64,000 bases of DNA from Brevibacterium sp. S111 (GCF_004745075.1 NZ_RHFH01000012.1:1-64000), one strand, 5' to 3'. Positions 1-8,870 are shown, counted from the stretch's first letter. Notes: generated from the sequence alone by a model not told the origin. Made by a program: numbers and translations.

Positions 1-302
1 AGCATGATCTGGTCATGGATCTCGCCTGTCGGGACCACCCTGGGGGTTACGTTCCAGCACCATTGAATCTTTCGTGTGAAGGTGCGAGTGCTGGTAGCGA
101 AATCGCCTCGTGGCTGCGTGCTGGTCAGCCATACGATGAAGCTGGTGAAGTCGGCCTTCTTCGCCGAATCGGTGCGCTTCTGAGTCGCTGAACAGCCGCA
201 GTGTTTGCACCGCCATCTGGTGCGTCCGGCACCGGTTTTGCCATTCTTGACGAGCTTGTTTGCACATACACGACAGACGGGGTGATTTCTGGGATTGGGC
301 AC
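1..302 (-). CDS. IS1249-family transposase, N-terminal part (cut by window edge)
   Basis: The minus-strand reading frame starting at a GTG (302) stays open to the window edge, so only about 100 N-terminal residues are visible. It has a zinc-ribbon near the start (CRVCANK, then RWRCKHCGCS), followed by an F-x-x-F-x-x-W helix segment, an RTFTRKIQWCW stretch and a PTGEIHDQI end. This is the typical opening of IS1249-type (IS256-group) transposases: N-terminal zinc ribbon, then the DDE domain, which here lies outside the window. The ATG-initiated frames over the same bases give no recognisable protein. Whether the element is intact cannot be judged. No terminal inverted repeat could be identified in 303-395. 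Confidence 0.75.
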   Translation of the reverse strand, partial: MPNPRNHPVCRVCANKLVKNGKTGAGRTRWRCKHCGCSATQKRTDSAKKADFTSFIVWLTSTQPRGDFATSTRTFTRKIQWCWNVTPRVVPTGEIHDQIM

Positions 303-395
303 TGAACATGGTTGCAGAGCATGTTCAATCCAGTCTTGCGCCACTGGCTACTGGGCAAGCAGGCTATCCTGTACACACATTTTGGCCTATAGCCC

Positions 396-602
396 TCATC
401 TGCGGCTCTTGATCCCGGGACGGACTCGATTGTCCATCCGAGTCCGGTACGGTCGGAGCGCCTTGTCGGAGACTCCGCACCCGGCCTCGCACTCGAGCAG
501 CGGGGCATTCGCCAGTGGCGCCTCGGCGCCGGGTTCGATGGTGCCGGCGGTGTCGATGAGACGGCAGTAGCAGTCCGGACACAGGAATGGTGCATATCTC
601 AT
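396..602 (-). CDS. Small Cys-rich protein (putative zinc ribbon), unknown function
   Basis: 68 residues from an ATG at 602 preceded by GAGGAG at suitable spacing; an ATG 15 bases upstream (617) has no such site. The N-terminal half contains CPDCYC, and later LLECEAGCGV supplies a second Cys pair, so a C-x2-C plus C-x3-C zinc-binding arrangement is possible. The C-terminus is basic (RPGIKSRR). I do not recognise the family. It lies between the transposase fragment and a GntR regulator and could be host sequence or cargo of the mobile region. The start choice rests on the ribosome binding site. The coding assignment is moderate because the overlapping frames are also open in this GC-rich stretch. 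Confidence 0.4.
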   Translation of the reverse strand: MRYAPFLCPDCYCRLIDTAGTIEPGAEAPLANAPLLECEAGCGVSDKALRPYRTRMDNRVRPGIKSRR

Positions 603-739
603 ACAGATGCTCCTCATGGGCCAGACTCCGCTGACCTGTCATTGGGCATGCGGGCCACGGGCCGACATGAGCGCATGCAATCTGCACGCACCGTCGTTTT
701 CAGACTAGCAGTCGCAGATGTGTGCCGGACGCGATTCGC
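603..739. other. Short intergenic stretch
   Basis: Lies between the Cys-rich ORF and the GntR regulator, upstream of the first and downstream of the second. I see no clear hairpin or promoter in it. Confidence 0.3.
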
Positions 740-1378
740 TCAGGCTTGGCCGGCCCGAGCATAGGCGCCGAGGACCTGACGCTCGGAGTCTCCGAGGTAG
801 GTTGCAAGCTTCTCCGCGGCGGCGCCCGGGCTGTCCTCGAGGTAGGTCTCGAGCACCTGGTGATTGCGGCCGATGAACGGCGCGTGCAGATAGTCGAGGA
901 CCTCGACCTTGAGGAAGGCCAAACGCAGCTCGGCGAGCACATTGGCAAACGAACGCATCAGCCGCCTGCTGTCCGAGAGCGAGACCACCGCGTTGTGGAA
1001 GGCCATGTTCGCCGTGCCCACGCTCATCCAGTCCTCGGCCGCCGCCGCAGTTTCCGCGGCTTCGATGGCCGCTCTCATCTGCGTCGCGTTCGGGTGGTTC
1101 CTCTGCGCGTGCTCGAGCACCGAGCATTCGACGTGATGACGGACCCGGTAGATGTCGATGACGTCGGCCGTGCTCGGCGAGGCCACGGACACGCCTCGGT
1201 GCGGGATATGTGTGACCAGCCCCTGCTCCCCGAGCACCCGGAACGCTTCGCGCAGGGTATTGCGGGAGACGTCGAACTCCTTGGCCAGAGACGTTTCGGA
1301 CAAGCGGTCGCCGGGGCGCAACTCACCGGCGATGAGCCGCTCGGTGAGTCTGTTGACCAGGGAGGATTCGTGATTCAC
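740..1378 (-). CDS. GntR-family (FadR/FCD subgroup) transcriptional regulator
   Basis: 212 residues, normal for the FCD subgroup. The N-terminal winged helix-turn-helix is clear (residues about 8-70, including SLAKEFDVSRNTLREAFRVL), followed by an all-helical FCD effector domain with the usual acidic and His residues (FHNAV, NHQVL) that bind a metal and a carboxylic acid ligand. The GTG start at 1378 is preceded by GGAGG only one base away, so the exact start is uncertain. It is transcribed divergently from the lactam/5-oxoproline operon that begins at 1591, which makes it the probable local regulator, with the inverted repeat at 1468-1486 as candidate site. Neighbouring pxp operons in other bacteria also carry local regulators; the effector here is not known. 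Confidence 0.85.
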   Translation of the reverse strand: MNHESSLVNRLTERLIAGELRPGDRLSETSLAKEFDVSRNTLREAFRVLGEQGLVTHIPHRGVSVASPSTADVIDIYRVRHHVECSVLEHAQRNHPNATQMRAAIEAAETAAAAEDWMSVGTANMAFHNAVVSLSDSRRLMRSFANVLAELRLAFLKVEVLDYLHAPFIGRNHQVLETYLEDSPGAAAEKLATYLGDSERQVLGAYARAGQA

Positions 1379-1463
1379 ACCTCCATCCTAATGACACATG
1401 CCCATCATCGGTGACGTTCTGTCGACAGTTTCCGCAAGAAAATGTGATCTGGGTCTACCTCTG

Positions 1464-1491
1464 TTGAACAATCAATGCTAGATTGTATAGC
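1464..1491 (+). promoter_or_regulatory. Promoter of the pxp operon with an overlapping inverted repeat (GntR operator candidate)
   Basis: TTGAAC (1464-1469) and TATAGC (1486-1491) are 16 bases apart and point at the operon starting at 1591, leaving a leader of about 90 bases. An inverted repeat ACAATC-7 bases-GATTGT (1468-1486) fills the spacer. The right arm, GATTGTATA, resembles half of the ATTGTATACAAT-type sites bound by many FCD regulators. Binding here would block RNA polymerase. Confidence 0.5.
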
Positions 1492-1590
1492 GATCTTCCG
1501 GATTGCGGTCGAGCGCCGACACTGCGGTCACCTCGATTTCGCTTTCGGATCGTCACCACACCAGGCCCCGTCACACAGTCGGAGACTCCA

Positions 1591-2883
1591 ATGTCGCAAT
1601 CACCGGAACCCCAACCATCCGGTTCCTCCTCGAACGCCGCCACCGGTTCGCAGCCGAACACCTTAGACGGCAAGATCAGCCGCACCGCCATCATCGGTGC
1701 CATCTTCCTCATGGCCACCTCGGCGATCGGGCCGGGATTCATCACGCAGACGGCCACGTTCACCGCCCAGATGGGTGCGGCCTTCGCCTTCGCGATCTTC
1801 GTGTCGATCCTCATCGACATCGCCATTCAGCTCAATGTCTGGCGGATGGTGACCTCCTCGGGCAAACGCGCCGCGCAGCTGGCATCCTCGGCCGTCCCCG
1901 GATCGGGCATCGTCCTCTCGATCCTCATCGTCATCGGCGGCCTGGCCTTCAACATCGGCAACATCGCCGGCGGTGGCCTCGGCCTCAACGCGCTGCTGGG
2001 CATCGACCCGAAGCTCGGCGGTCTCGTCACAGGAGTGCTGGCCATCGGGATCTTCCTGTTCAAACGCGCCGGCAAGGTCGTCGACACCGTCGTGCTCGTC
2101 CTCGGCGTCGGGATGATCATCCTCACCTGCATCGTCGCGATCGTGTCGAATCCGCCCGTCGGCGAGGCGATCAAGCAGTCCTTCGTCCCCGACACCATCA
2201 ACTTCGCGACCGTGACGACCATCGTCGGCGGCACAGTCGGCGGCTACATCACCTACTCCGGCGCTCACCGCTACCTCGACTCGGGCAAGATCGGACCGCA
2301 GCACGCTCCCTCGGTCATGCGCTCGGCGCTGTCGGGAATCCTCGTCACCGGCATCATGCGCTACGTGCTCTTCCTCGCCATCCTCGGCGTCGTCGCCTCC
2401 GGAGTCGCCCTCGACCTCGACTCGAATGTCGCGAACCCGGCCGGTCAGGCCTTCGCCGCCGTGCTCGGCGATGCCGGAATGCGCATCTTCGGGGCGATCT
2501 TCTGGGCTGCGGCACTGAGCTCGGTCATCGGCGCCGCCTACACCTCGGCGACCTTCCTCTCGGCGTTCTCCACGCGCCTCGCAGGCGGCTGGCCGCTGCA
2601 GCTGGCGACCGTGACCTTCATCGTCGTCTCACTCATCGTCTACCTCATCGTCGGCACCGCACCGGCTACGCTGCTCGTCTTCGTCGGCGGCTTCAACGGC
2701 CTCATCCTGCCCATCGGCCTGACGATCTTCATGTACATCGGCTGGTTCAGACCACGCCTGCTGAGCACGGACGCGTACCCGAAGTGGTTGCTCATCATCG
2801 GCACCGCGGCAACACTGGTCACGTGGTACACGGCTGTGCAGTCCATCGGCCCCATCTTCGCAATGATCGGAATCGGAGGGTGA
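1591..2883 (+). CDS. NRAMP-fold transporter (YcsG-like), candidate lactam/5-oxoproline carrier
   Basis: 430 residues, about eleven hydrophobic segments, after a hydrophilic Ser/Pro-rich N-terminus. The start ATG (1591) is chosen for GGAG at 1581-1584; an upstream in-frame start at 1483 would run through the promoter. The fold is the NRAMP/divalent-metal type found as YcsG in the B. subtilis ycs-kip (pxp) cluster. The Asp-Pro-Gly-Asn motif of helix 1 is replaced by ATSAIGPGF, and the Met-Pro-His region of helix 6 by [10 protein letters not shown], so the metal site of classical NRAMP proteins is missing. As first gene of the operon, with pxpA two bases downstream, it more likely imports an organic substrate such as 5-oxoproline; this is inference. 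Confidence 0.8.
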   Translation: MSQSPEPQPSGSSSNAATGSQPNTLDGKISRTAIIGAIFLMATSAIGPGFITQTATFTAQMGAAFAFAIFVSILIDIAIQLNVWRMVTSSGKRAAQLASSAVPGSGIVLSILIVIGGLAFNIGNIAGGGLGLNALLGIDPKLGGLVTGVLAIGIFLFKRAGKVVDTVVLVLGVGMIILTCIVAIVSNPPVGEAIKQSFVPDTINFATVTTIVGGTVGGYITYSGAHRYLDSGKIGPQHAPSVMRSALSGILVTGIMRYVLFLAILGVVASGVALDLDSNVANPAGQAFAAVLGDAGMRIFGAIFWAAALSSVIGAAYTSATFLSAFSTRLAGGWPLQLATVTFIVVSLIVYLIVGTAPATLLVFVGGFNGLILPIGLTIFMYIGWFRPRLLSTDAYPKWLLIIGTAATLVTWYTAVQSIGPIFAMIGIGG

Positions 2884-2885
2884 CA

Positions 2886-3671
2886 ATGACCACCACGAAC
2901 GAACTGAGAATCGACCTCAACTCTGACCTCGGGGAGAACGTACCCGACCGTGTCGTCAGCGACGATGCGGCCATGCTCGGCCTCGTCACGAGCGCCAACG
3001 TCTCGTGCGGCTTCCATGCCGGCAACCCCGAAGGCATCCGGGCCACCGTCGATGCCGCCACCCGCGGCGGCGTCGTCATCGGCGCCCACCCCGGCTACGA
3101 CGACTACGAAGGCTTCGGTCGACGCGCCCTCGACGTCCCGGCCGCAACCCTGCAGGCTCAGGTCGAATACCAGATCGGCGCCCTCCTCGGCCTGACCACC
3201 GCGGTCGGCGGCACGGTCTCCTACGTCAAGCCGCACGGCGGGCTGTACAACGCGATCGTCCGCGACCAGGCGCAGGCGAAGGTCGTCGTCGATGCGGTCA
3301 AGGCCGTCGACGACTCCCTTGTCTTCTTGGGCCTCGCCGGCAGCGTGGCCAACCGGGTTGCCGCCGAGGCCGGTCTGACGGTCGCCGCCGAAGCCTTCGC
3401 CGACCGCGCGTACAACCCCGACGGTTCCCTGGTCTCCCGCAGCGAGCCGAATGCCGTCCTCCACGACCCCGAGGCCGTGGCCGCCCGCGTGCTGCGTCTC
3501 GTCCAGACCGGTCAGGTCGAAGCGATCGACGGCAGCCTCGTCGATGTCGACGCCCAATCGATCTGCTTCCACGGCGATTCGCAGGGATCGATCGACATGG
3601 CCCGCGCCGCGCGCGAGCTCCTCGAATCCGAAGGGGTCACCATCGCCGCATTCGCCGGAGCCGGGCGATGA
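2886..3671 (+). CDS. pxpA: 5-oxoprolinase subunit A (LamB/YcsF family)
   Basis: 261 residues, full length. PxpA with PxpB and PxpC forms the prokaryotic ATP-dependent 5-oxoprolinase, which opens 5-oxo-L-proline to L-glutamate; homologues act on other lactams. Family motifs are present in order: DLNSDLGEN near the N-terminus, [29 protein letters not shown] and, near the C-terminus, CFHGDSQGS. The cytoplasmic enzyme is encoded two bases after the transporter and its last four bases (ATGA) overlap the next gene, which indicates translational coupling. Confidence 0.93.
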   Translation: MTTTNELRIDLNSDLGENVPDRVVSDDAAMLGLVTSANVSCGFHAGNPEGIRATVDAATRGGVVIGAHPGYDDYEGFGRRALDVPAATLQAQVEYQIGALLGLTTAVGGTVSYVKPHGGLYNAIVRDQAQAKVVVDAVKAVDDSLVFLGLAGSVANRVAAEAGLTVAAEAFADRAYNPDGSLVSRSEPNAVLHDPEAVAARVLRLVQTGQVEAIDGSLVDVDAQSICFHGDSQGSIDMARAARELLESEGVTIAAFAGAGR

Positions 3672-4453
3672 GCGCGAAGTCCACCGCCGGTGCCGAAGCC
3701 CGCGCCCGCATCCGGGCCGGGGCCTCGGAGCCCACCTCGGGGATGGCGCCGGGCCTCGTCCAGGCGAACCTCATCTCCGTGCCCGCCGACTGGGCCTTCG
3801 ACGTCCTGCTGTTCACCCAACGCAACCCGAAGCCGTGCCCGGTCATCGACGTCCTCGAACCCGGGCAGGTCGAATCGGGTCTGGCCCCGGGCAGCGATCT
3901 GCGCACCGACATCCCCGGCTACCGGATCTGGGAGAACGGCCAGCTCACCGGAGAGGTCACCGACGCCACGCATGCGTGGGAGGAACACCCGAACCTCGTG
4001 TCCTTCCTCATCGGCTGCTCCTTCACCTTCGAAAACGGACTCACCGAGGCGGGCATCCCGATCCGCCACCAGGACGCCGGACGCAATGTGCCGATGTACC
4101 GCACCTCCACCGCGTGCGCCCCGGCCGGTCGGATCAGCGGAGACATGGTCGTGTCCATGCGCCCGATCCCGGCCGCCCAGGTCGCCGAGGCGGTGCGCAT
4201 CACCGACCGCTTCCCCGCCGTCCACGGCGCTCCCGTCCACATCGGCGAACCCGCTCAGATCGGCATCACCGACCTGAGCACACCGGATTTCGGAGACGCC
4301 CCGGCCATCGCCGACGGTGACATTCCCGTGTTCTGGGCGTGCGGAGTCACCCCGCAGGCAGCCGTCCAAGCCTCGGGGGTGCCGTTTGCGATCACGCACT
4401 CACCAGGGAAGATGTTCATCACCGACGAACCGGAAGACACCTACCGCCGATGA
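3668..4453 (+). CDS. Putative hydro-lyase, DUF1445 / D-glutamate cyclase-like (YcsI)
   Basis: 261 residues. Family features seen: an N-terminal segment [26 protein letters not shown] in the middle, VSMRPIP, and near the C-terminus [15 protein letters not shown]. Related proteins are annotated as putative hydro-lyases. The family also includes a domain of mitochondrial D-glutamate cyclase, which interconverts D-glutamate and 5-oxo-D-proline, so a role in providing the D-isomer to the same pathway is plausible but not shown. It starts with ATGA overlapping the pxpA stop and itself overlaps the next gene by four bases, so it sits in the middle of a tightly coupled operon. Confidence 0.85.
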   Translation: MSAKSTAGAEARARIRAGASEPTSGMAPGLVQANLISVPADWAFDVLLFTQRNPKPCPVIDVLEPGQVESGLAPGSDLRTDIPGYRIWENGQLTGEVTDATHAWEEHPNLVSFLIGCSFTFENGLTEAGIPIRHQDAGRNVPMYRTSTACAPAGRISGDMVVSMRPIPAAQVAEAVRITDRFPAVHGAPVHIGEPAQIGITDLSTPDFGDAPAIADGDIPVFWACGVTPQAAVQASGVPFAITHSPGKMFITDEPEDTYRR

Positions 4454-6090
4454 CGACCGACCTGACCTTCCACACCGCTTCCCGGCGTCACCTCCTCGTC
4501 GAATGCGCCGACCTGGCTGCGACGATGACCCTGCACCAGAGCCTGGAGACGGCTGACCTGCCCGGCGTCGTCGAGCTCATCCCCGCCGCCCGCACCGTGC
4601 TCATCGACTTCGATCCCCGCCGCACCGGCGCCGGGATCCTCGAGCGGGCGATCCGCGGGCTCGACCGCACCGAATCCGCCTGGGCTGCGGCTCGGGAGGT
4701 CAGCATCCCGGTGACCTACGACGGGGAAGACCTCGCCGAGGTGGCCGAACTCCTCTCCGTCTCCCCCACCGAGGTCATCGCCCGTCACCAAGCGGCGACC
4801 TGGGAGGTCGCATTCGCCGGGTTCGCTCCCGGTTTCGGCTACCTCGCCGGTGACGACGAACTCTTCGATGTTCCTCGCCGCTCTTCCCCGCGCACCCGTG
4901 TGCCCGTGGGTTCGGTGGCCCTGGCCGGCGAGTTCACCGGCGTCTACCCTCGATCCTCCCCCGGCGGGTGGCAGCTCATCGGACGCACCGAAGTGAGACT
5001 GTGGGATCTCGACCAGCAGCCCCCGGCTCTGTTCGTCCCCGGCACGATCGTGAAGTTCACCGATGCGGAGCGGGACTCCATCAGCGTGGGACACGAGGCA
5101 GCGAGCGCGAGCGCGGACGAACAGGCCGGCGCGTCTGCTCCGGCGACGGAGGCGAGCGCGTCATCGGCACACACCCTCGAGGTCCTCCGCCCCGGTCTGC
5201 AGCTGCTCGTCCAAGACCTCGGGCGTCCCGGCTTCGCCTCGATGGGCGTCAGCAGTGCCGGAGCCGCCGACCGCACGGCCCTGACGACCGCGAACCGGCT
5301 CGTCGGAAACGCCGAAGACGCGGCCGGACTCGAGAGCTTCGGCGGCGGGGCACGGCTGCGGTTCACCGGTGAAGGAGTCGCCGCGGTCGCCGGAGCCGAC
5401 GGGACGATCACCGTCACCGCCGGCGATGGCAGGGTGTACACGCCCCGCCTCGGCGAGGCCTTCGCTGTGGCCGACGGGGACGAACTCGAACTCGGCACCA
5501 CCACCCGCGGCATCCACCGCTACCTCGCCCTCCGCGGCGGCATCGACGTCACCACGGCCTTGGACAGTGCGTCGGCGGACACACTCGCGGGACTCGGGCC
5601 GGCAGCCCTCGGCAAGGGCACGACGCTCGACCTGCACACCCCCGTCGCCGCACCCCACCTCGTCGATCCGGTCCCAGCTGCCGCACGCGACCTGCCCCAG
5701 CCCGGTCAGACCGTGACTCTGACGGTGACCTTGGGCCCGCGGGAGGACTGGTTCACCTCGGCCGGCATCGACACGCTCCTGTCTCAGGAGTGGACGGTCA
5801 CCCACGAATCCGACCGGGTCGGGCTGCGCCTGTCCGGTGAGGTCCCGCTCGAACGTGCCCGCACCGGCGAGCTGCCGAGCGAGGGCGCGGTCACCGGGGC
5901 GCTGCAGGTCCCGCCGAACGGACAGCCGGTGCTCTTCGGCCCCGACCATCCGCTCACCGGCGGCTACCCGATCATCGCCAGCGTCGACGACACCGACCTC
6001 GCCGCGCAGCTGGCTCCGGGTGTCACGCTGCGCTTCACCACCTCTGCCCGTGCACACGAGGCACCCCGCACACACGAGAACGAAAGCTGA
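4450..6090 (+). CDS. Fused 5-oxoprolinase subunits B and C (KipI-KipA / AHS1-AHS2)
   Basis: 546 residues. Residues 1 to about 215 form the AHS1/KipI (PxpB) domain with APGFGYLAG and a conserved AGEFTG...SPGGW segment. A linker rich in Ala and Ser (about 216-242) follows. Residues 243 to the end form the AHS2/KipA (PxpC) domain with [30 protein letters not shown] and [10 protein letters not shown]. subtilis has these as separate kipI and kipA; fused versions are known in actinobacteria. The AHS1-AHS2 pair is also the carboxyltransferase part of urea carboxylase, which matters because a biotin carboxylase-BCCP gene follows after three bases. The start at 4450 (ATGA overlap with the preceding stop) is preferred over an in-frame ATG at 4339 inside the upstream gene. 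Confidence 0.9.
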   Translation: MTTDLTFHTASRRHLLVECADLAATMTLHQSLETADLPGVVELIPAARTVLIDFDPRRTGAGILERAIRGLDRTESAWAAAREVSIPVTYDGEDLAEVAELLSVSPTEVIARHQAATWEVAFAGFAPGFGYLAGDDELFDVPRRSSPRTRVPVGSVALAGEFTGVYPRSSPGGWQLIGRTEVRLWDLDQQPPALFVPGTIVKFTDAERDSISVGHEAASASADEQAGASAPATEASASSAHTLEVLRPGLQLLVQDLGRPGFASMGVSSAGAADRTALTTANRLVGNAEDAAGLESFGGGARLRFTGEGVAAVAGADGTITVTAGDGRVYTPRLGEAFAVADGDELELGTTTRGIHRYLALRGGIDVTTALDSASADTLAGLGPAALGKGTTLDLHTPVAAPHLVDPVPAAARDLPQPGQTVTLTVTLGPREDWFTSAGIDTLLSQEWTVTHESDRVGLRLSGEVPLERARTGELPSEGAVTGALQVPPNGQPVLFGPDHPLTGGYPIIASVDDTDLAAQLAPGVTLRFTTSARAHEAPRTHENES

Positions 6091-6093
6091 ATC

Positions 6094-7884
6094 ATGTCGA
6101 CCATCCTCATCGCCAATCGCGGAGAAATCGCCGTCCGCATCATCCGCGCCTGCGCCGAACACGGGCACACCTCGGTGGCCGTCTACGCCGATCAGGACGC
6201 CGACGCCATGCATGTGCGCCTCGCCGACGAAGCCTTCGCTCTGCCCGGGACCGGTGCGGGTGAGACCTACCTCAACATCGAATCGATCCTCAGCGCGGCG
6301 CGGGCCGCCGGGGCCGATGCCGTCCACCCCGGCTACGGTTTTCTGTCGGAGAACGCGGACTTCGCCGCCGCCGTCGAGGCCGCCGGGCTCATCTGGATCG
6401 GCCCGAGCGCGGAGACCATCACGGCACTCGGCGACAAGGTCACTGCCCGCCAGCTCGCGCAGAAGGTCGGCGCTCCCCTGGCGCCGGGCATCGACCAGCC
6501 CCTGAAGGATGCGAGCGAGGTTGAGTCCTTCGCCGCCGAGGCGGGACTGCCGATCATCATCAAGGCCGCCCACGGCGGCGGCGGGCGCGGCATGAAGATC
6601 GTCCACGAGCTCACCGACGTGGCCGGCGCCTTCGATTCAGCGACCCGTGAGGCCGCCGAGGCGTTCGGTCGCTCCGAATGCTTCGTCGAGAAATACCTCG
6701 AACGTCCCCGTCACCTCGAAGTCCAGATCGTCGGCGACGGTCAGGGTCGTGTCGTGGCCGTCGGTGATCGCGACTGCTCCGCGCAGCGCCGCAACCAGAA
6801 ACTCATCGAGGAGGCACCCGCCCCGGGTTTGTCGGCGGATCAGCGCGAGCGCCTGCACCGTTCGGCCGAAGCGATCTGCGCCGAGGTGGACTACCGCGGT
6901 GCCGGCACCGTCGAATTCCTCCTCGCCGCCGACGGCACCATGACGTTCCTCGAAGTCAACACCCGGCTCCAGGTCGAACACCCTGTCACCGAGGCGACGA
7001 CCGGGATCGACCTCGTCGCCGAACAGTTCCGCATCGCCTTCGGCGACGGCCTGTCGCTCGACTCGACACCACGGCCGCAGGGGCATGCGATCGAGCTGCG
7101 CATCAACGCCGAGGACCCCGGCCGCGGCTTCCTGCCCACCCCGGGCCGCATCGACGTCCTCGACGTGCCCGGCGGGCCCGGCATCCGCTGGGATTCCGGT
7201 CTCCGTGCCGGTGACACGGTGCAGCCGGCCTTCGACTCCCTCTTCGCCAAGCTCATCGTCCACGGTCCCGGCCGGACTGCGGCAATCGCCCGGACGATCA
7301 CCGCGGCCAAGGAACTCCACGTCGAAGGGCCGGCCACCGTGCTGCCGTGTTCGCTGGCGATCCTGTCCGACGAGGCGTTCACCCGCCTCGGGGAAGACGG
7401 CGTCGAGGGCATCCACACTCAGTGGATCGAATCCGAGCTGCTGCCGCGCTTCGAGGCGCAGGACCGTCCCACACCGGGATCGGGTGGTCAGATGCAGCGG
7501 ATGCAGATCGAGATCGACGGGAAGCTCACGACCCTCGGGCTGCCCGCCGGGCTGCTCGCCGCCCTCGGTTCGGCCGGTGGGGCCGGTCAGGGCAGCACCG
7601 ATCAGGGCGGTGACAGCAGTGCCGCCGGCCACGGTGGAGCCGCCTCGGCGAGGGGAGGCGAAGGAGGGGCCGTCGCCGGGGATGTCACCGCACCTGTGCC
7701 CGGCAGCCTCGTCGACTTCCTCGTCGACGACGGTGCCGAAGTCGCCGCCGGAGACGAGGTCGCCGTGCTGTCGGCGATGAAGATGGAGACCCGGGTCGAA
7801 GCACCGGTCGCGGGCACGTTCCACCGGGTCGCGGCCGTCGGCGATGTCGTCGCGGTCGACCAGGCCATCGCACGCATCGGCTGA
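6094..7884 (+). CDS. Biotin carboxylase fused to biotin carboxyl carrier domain
   Basis: 596 residues. Biotin carboxylase domain (about 1-450): ANRGEIAVRI at the N-terminus, the Gly-rich ATP-grasp loop AHGGGGRGMKIV, EKYLERPRHLEVQ, and EVNTRLQVEHPVTE. A Gly/Ala/Ser-rich linker follows (about 490-525), then a biotinyl domain with the acceptor Lys563 in SAMKMET. It would carboxylate its own biotin with ATP and bicarbonate. No acyl-CoA carboxyltransferase (AccD/PccB type) lies nearby; the gene is the last of the pxp operon, three bases after the PxpB-PxpC fusion, whose AHS domains are homologous to the carboxyltransferase of urea carboxylase. The last 11 codons are the first unit of a 33-bp tandem repeat that continues past the stop. 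Confidence 0.92.
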   Translation: MSTILIANRGEIAVRIIRACAEHGHTSVAVYADQDADAMHVRLADEAFALPGTGAGETYLNIESILSAARAAGADAVHPGYGFLSENADFAAAVEAAGLIWIGPSAETITALGDKVTARQLAQKVGAPLAPGIDQPLKDASEVESFAAEAGLPIIIKAAHGGGGRGMKIVHELTDVAGAFDSATREAAEAFGRSECFVEKYLERPRHLEVQIVGDGQGRVVAVGDRDCSAQRRNQKLIEEAPAPGLSADQRERLHRSAEAICAEVDYRGAGTVEFLLAADGTMTFLEVNTRLQVEHPVTEATTGIDLVAEQFRIAFGDGLSLDSTPRPQGHAIELRINAEDPGRGFLPTPGRIDVLDVPGGPGIRWDSGLRAGDTVQPAFDSLFAKLIVHGPGRTAAIARTITAAKELHVEGPATVLPCSLAILSDEAFTRLGEDGVEGIHTQWIESELLPRFEAQDRPTPGSGGQMQRMQIEIDGKLTTLGLPAGLLAALGSAGGAGQGSTDQGGDSSAAGHGGAASARGGEGGAVAGDVTAPVPGSLVDFLVDDGAEVAAGDEVAVLSAMKMETRVEAPVAGTFHRVAAVGDVVAVDQAIARIG

Positions 7885-7965
7885 GGCATCGGCCAGTCCA
7901 TCGCACGCATCGGCTGCGGCATCGCCCAGTCCATCGCACGCATCGGCTGAGGCATCCCAGGCGAC
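7867..7965 (+). repeat. 33-bp tandem repeat, three units, spanning the end of the biotin carboxylase gene
   Basis: Three copies with a 33-base period (units aligned at 7867, 7900 and 7933), few mismatches. The first copy contains the last codons and the TGA of the carboxylase. The unit is 11 codons long, so beyond the stop the frame again reads QSIARIG twice, with TGC instead of TGA in copy 2 and a TGA in copy 3. Confidence 0.9.
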
Positions 7966-8033
7966 AACGGAATAGAGTGGTGGACAGCAATGGTTATCCA
8001 CCACCGATAGCGTCCACCTCAGGAGGAACATTC

Positions 8034-8507
8034 ATGTCACGTCTGTCAGTCGGCGACACCGCCCCGGACTTCACCCTCGTCAATCAGGACGGGAAGTCCG
8101 TGAGCCTCAGCGACTTCAAGGGCCAGCGGGTCGTCGTCTACTTCTACCCGGCCGCCATGACCCCGGGCTGCACGACCGAGGCGTGCGATTTCCGGGATTC
8201 GCTCTCGGCGCTCAAGGCCGCCGGGATCAACGTGCTGGGCATCTCTCCGGACAAGCCGGAGAAGCTGCAGCAGTTCATCGAGAAGGAGGGCCTGAACTTC
8301 GACCTCCTCTCCGACGAGGACAAGTCGATGATGACCGCCTGGGGTGCCTTCGGCGAGAAGAAGAACTACGGCAAGGTCGTCCAGGGCGTCATCCGCTCGA
8401 CCGTCGTCGTCGATGCCGAGGGCAAGGTCGAACTCGCCCAGTACAACGTCAAGGCCACCGGACACGTCGCCCGCGTGCGCAAGGCGCTGGGCATCGACGC
8501 AGCCTGA
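8034..8507 (+). CDS. bcp: Thioredoxin-dependent peroxiredoxin, Bcp/PrxQ type
   Basis: 157 residues, normal length. Reduces hydroperoxides in the cytoplasm using thioredoxin. The peroxidatic Cys46 is in TPGCTTEAC and the resolving Cys51 five residues later, the atypical 2-Cys arrangement of Bcp/PrxQ. VYFYPAAMTPGCT, LGISPD and GVIRSTVVVD are family features. Start at 8034 is supported by AGGAGG at 8021-8026; upstream in-frame starts lack such a site. It stands alone, between the pxp operon and tRNA-Leu. Confidence 0.93.
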   Translation: MSRLSVGDTAPDFTLVNQDGKSVSLSDFKGQRVVVYFYPAAMTPGCTTEACDFRDSLSALKAAGINVLGISPDKPEKLQQFIEKEGLNFDLLSDEDKSMMTAWGAFGEKKNYGKVVQGVIRSTVVVDAEGKVELAQYNVKATGHVARVRKALGIDAA

Positions 8508-8547
8508 GCGACCGCTCGCGCGACCGCGGCCGAGGTTTTCAGCATCC

Positions 8548-8580
8548 CGCGACGCCCCTGCTAATCTTGAGGGCGTCGCG
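8548..8580 (+). terminator. Hairpin downstream of bcp
   Basis: A 10-bp stem (CGCGACGCCC / GGGCGTCGCG) with a 13-base loop, 40 bases after the bcp stop and 20 bases before tRNA-Leu. There is no T run, so termination would be weak. The loop contains TAATCT (8562-8567), which could serve as the -10 element of the tRNA. Confidence 0.45.
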
Positions 8581-8600
8581 GTCGCCTCGGCGGGCGTTCG

Positions 8601-8682
<82 letters not shown>

Positions 8683-8689
8683 CCGCAGT

Positions 8690-8725
8690 CCCCGGTGTGG
8701 AGATCGAACAGTTTCCGCACCGGGG
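8690..8725 (+). terminator. Terminator-like hairpin after tRNA-Leu
   Basis: A 12-bp stem (CCCCGGTGTGGA / TCCGCACCGGGG, one G-T pair) with a 12-base loop, starting 8 bases after the tRNA and followed by ATCTTTCATTC. Position and stem strength fit tRNA transcript termination. Confidence 0.65.
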
Positions 8726-8870
8726 ATCTTTCATTCTCCGACGCTCATCGTCCACGCTCGTTCGCCCATCACAAAAGATGCACACCGCCCTACATTTCGT
8801 ACACCGATTTCCACATTGCGTCCCTGCCATCAGTACGCAAACAGAGGTGCTGAACGTAATGTGGTGATTG
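8726..8870. other. Intergenic region between tRNA-Leu terminator and the acetyltransferase leader
   Basis: Somewhat less GC-rich than its surroundings. No gene is supported. A CCACATT (8811-8817) and an AATGTGG (about 8858) form a distant inverted pair of unknown meaning. Confidence 0.3.

Noticed and set aside
1503-3671. A 722-residue frame that contains pxpA
   Set aside because: Its N-terminal part is a frame-shifted shadow of the transporter; only the part from 2886 has motifs and a start.
4339-4449. An upstream in-frame start for the PxpB-PxpC fusion
   Set aside because: It would begin inside the upstream gene, and the ATGA overlap at 4450 is the coupled start.
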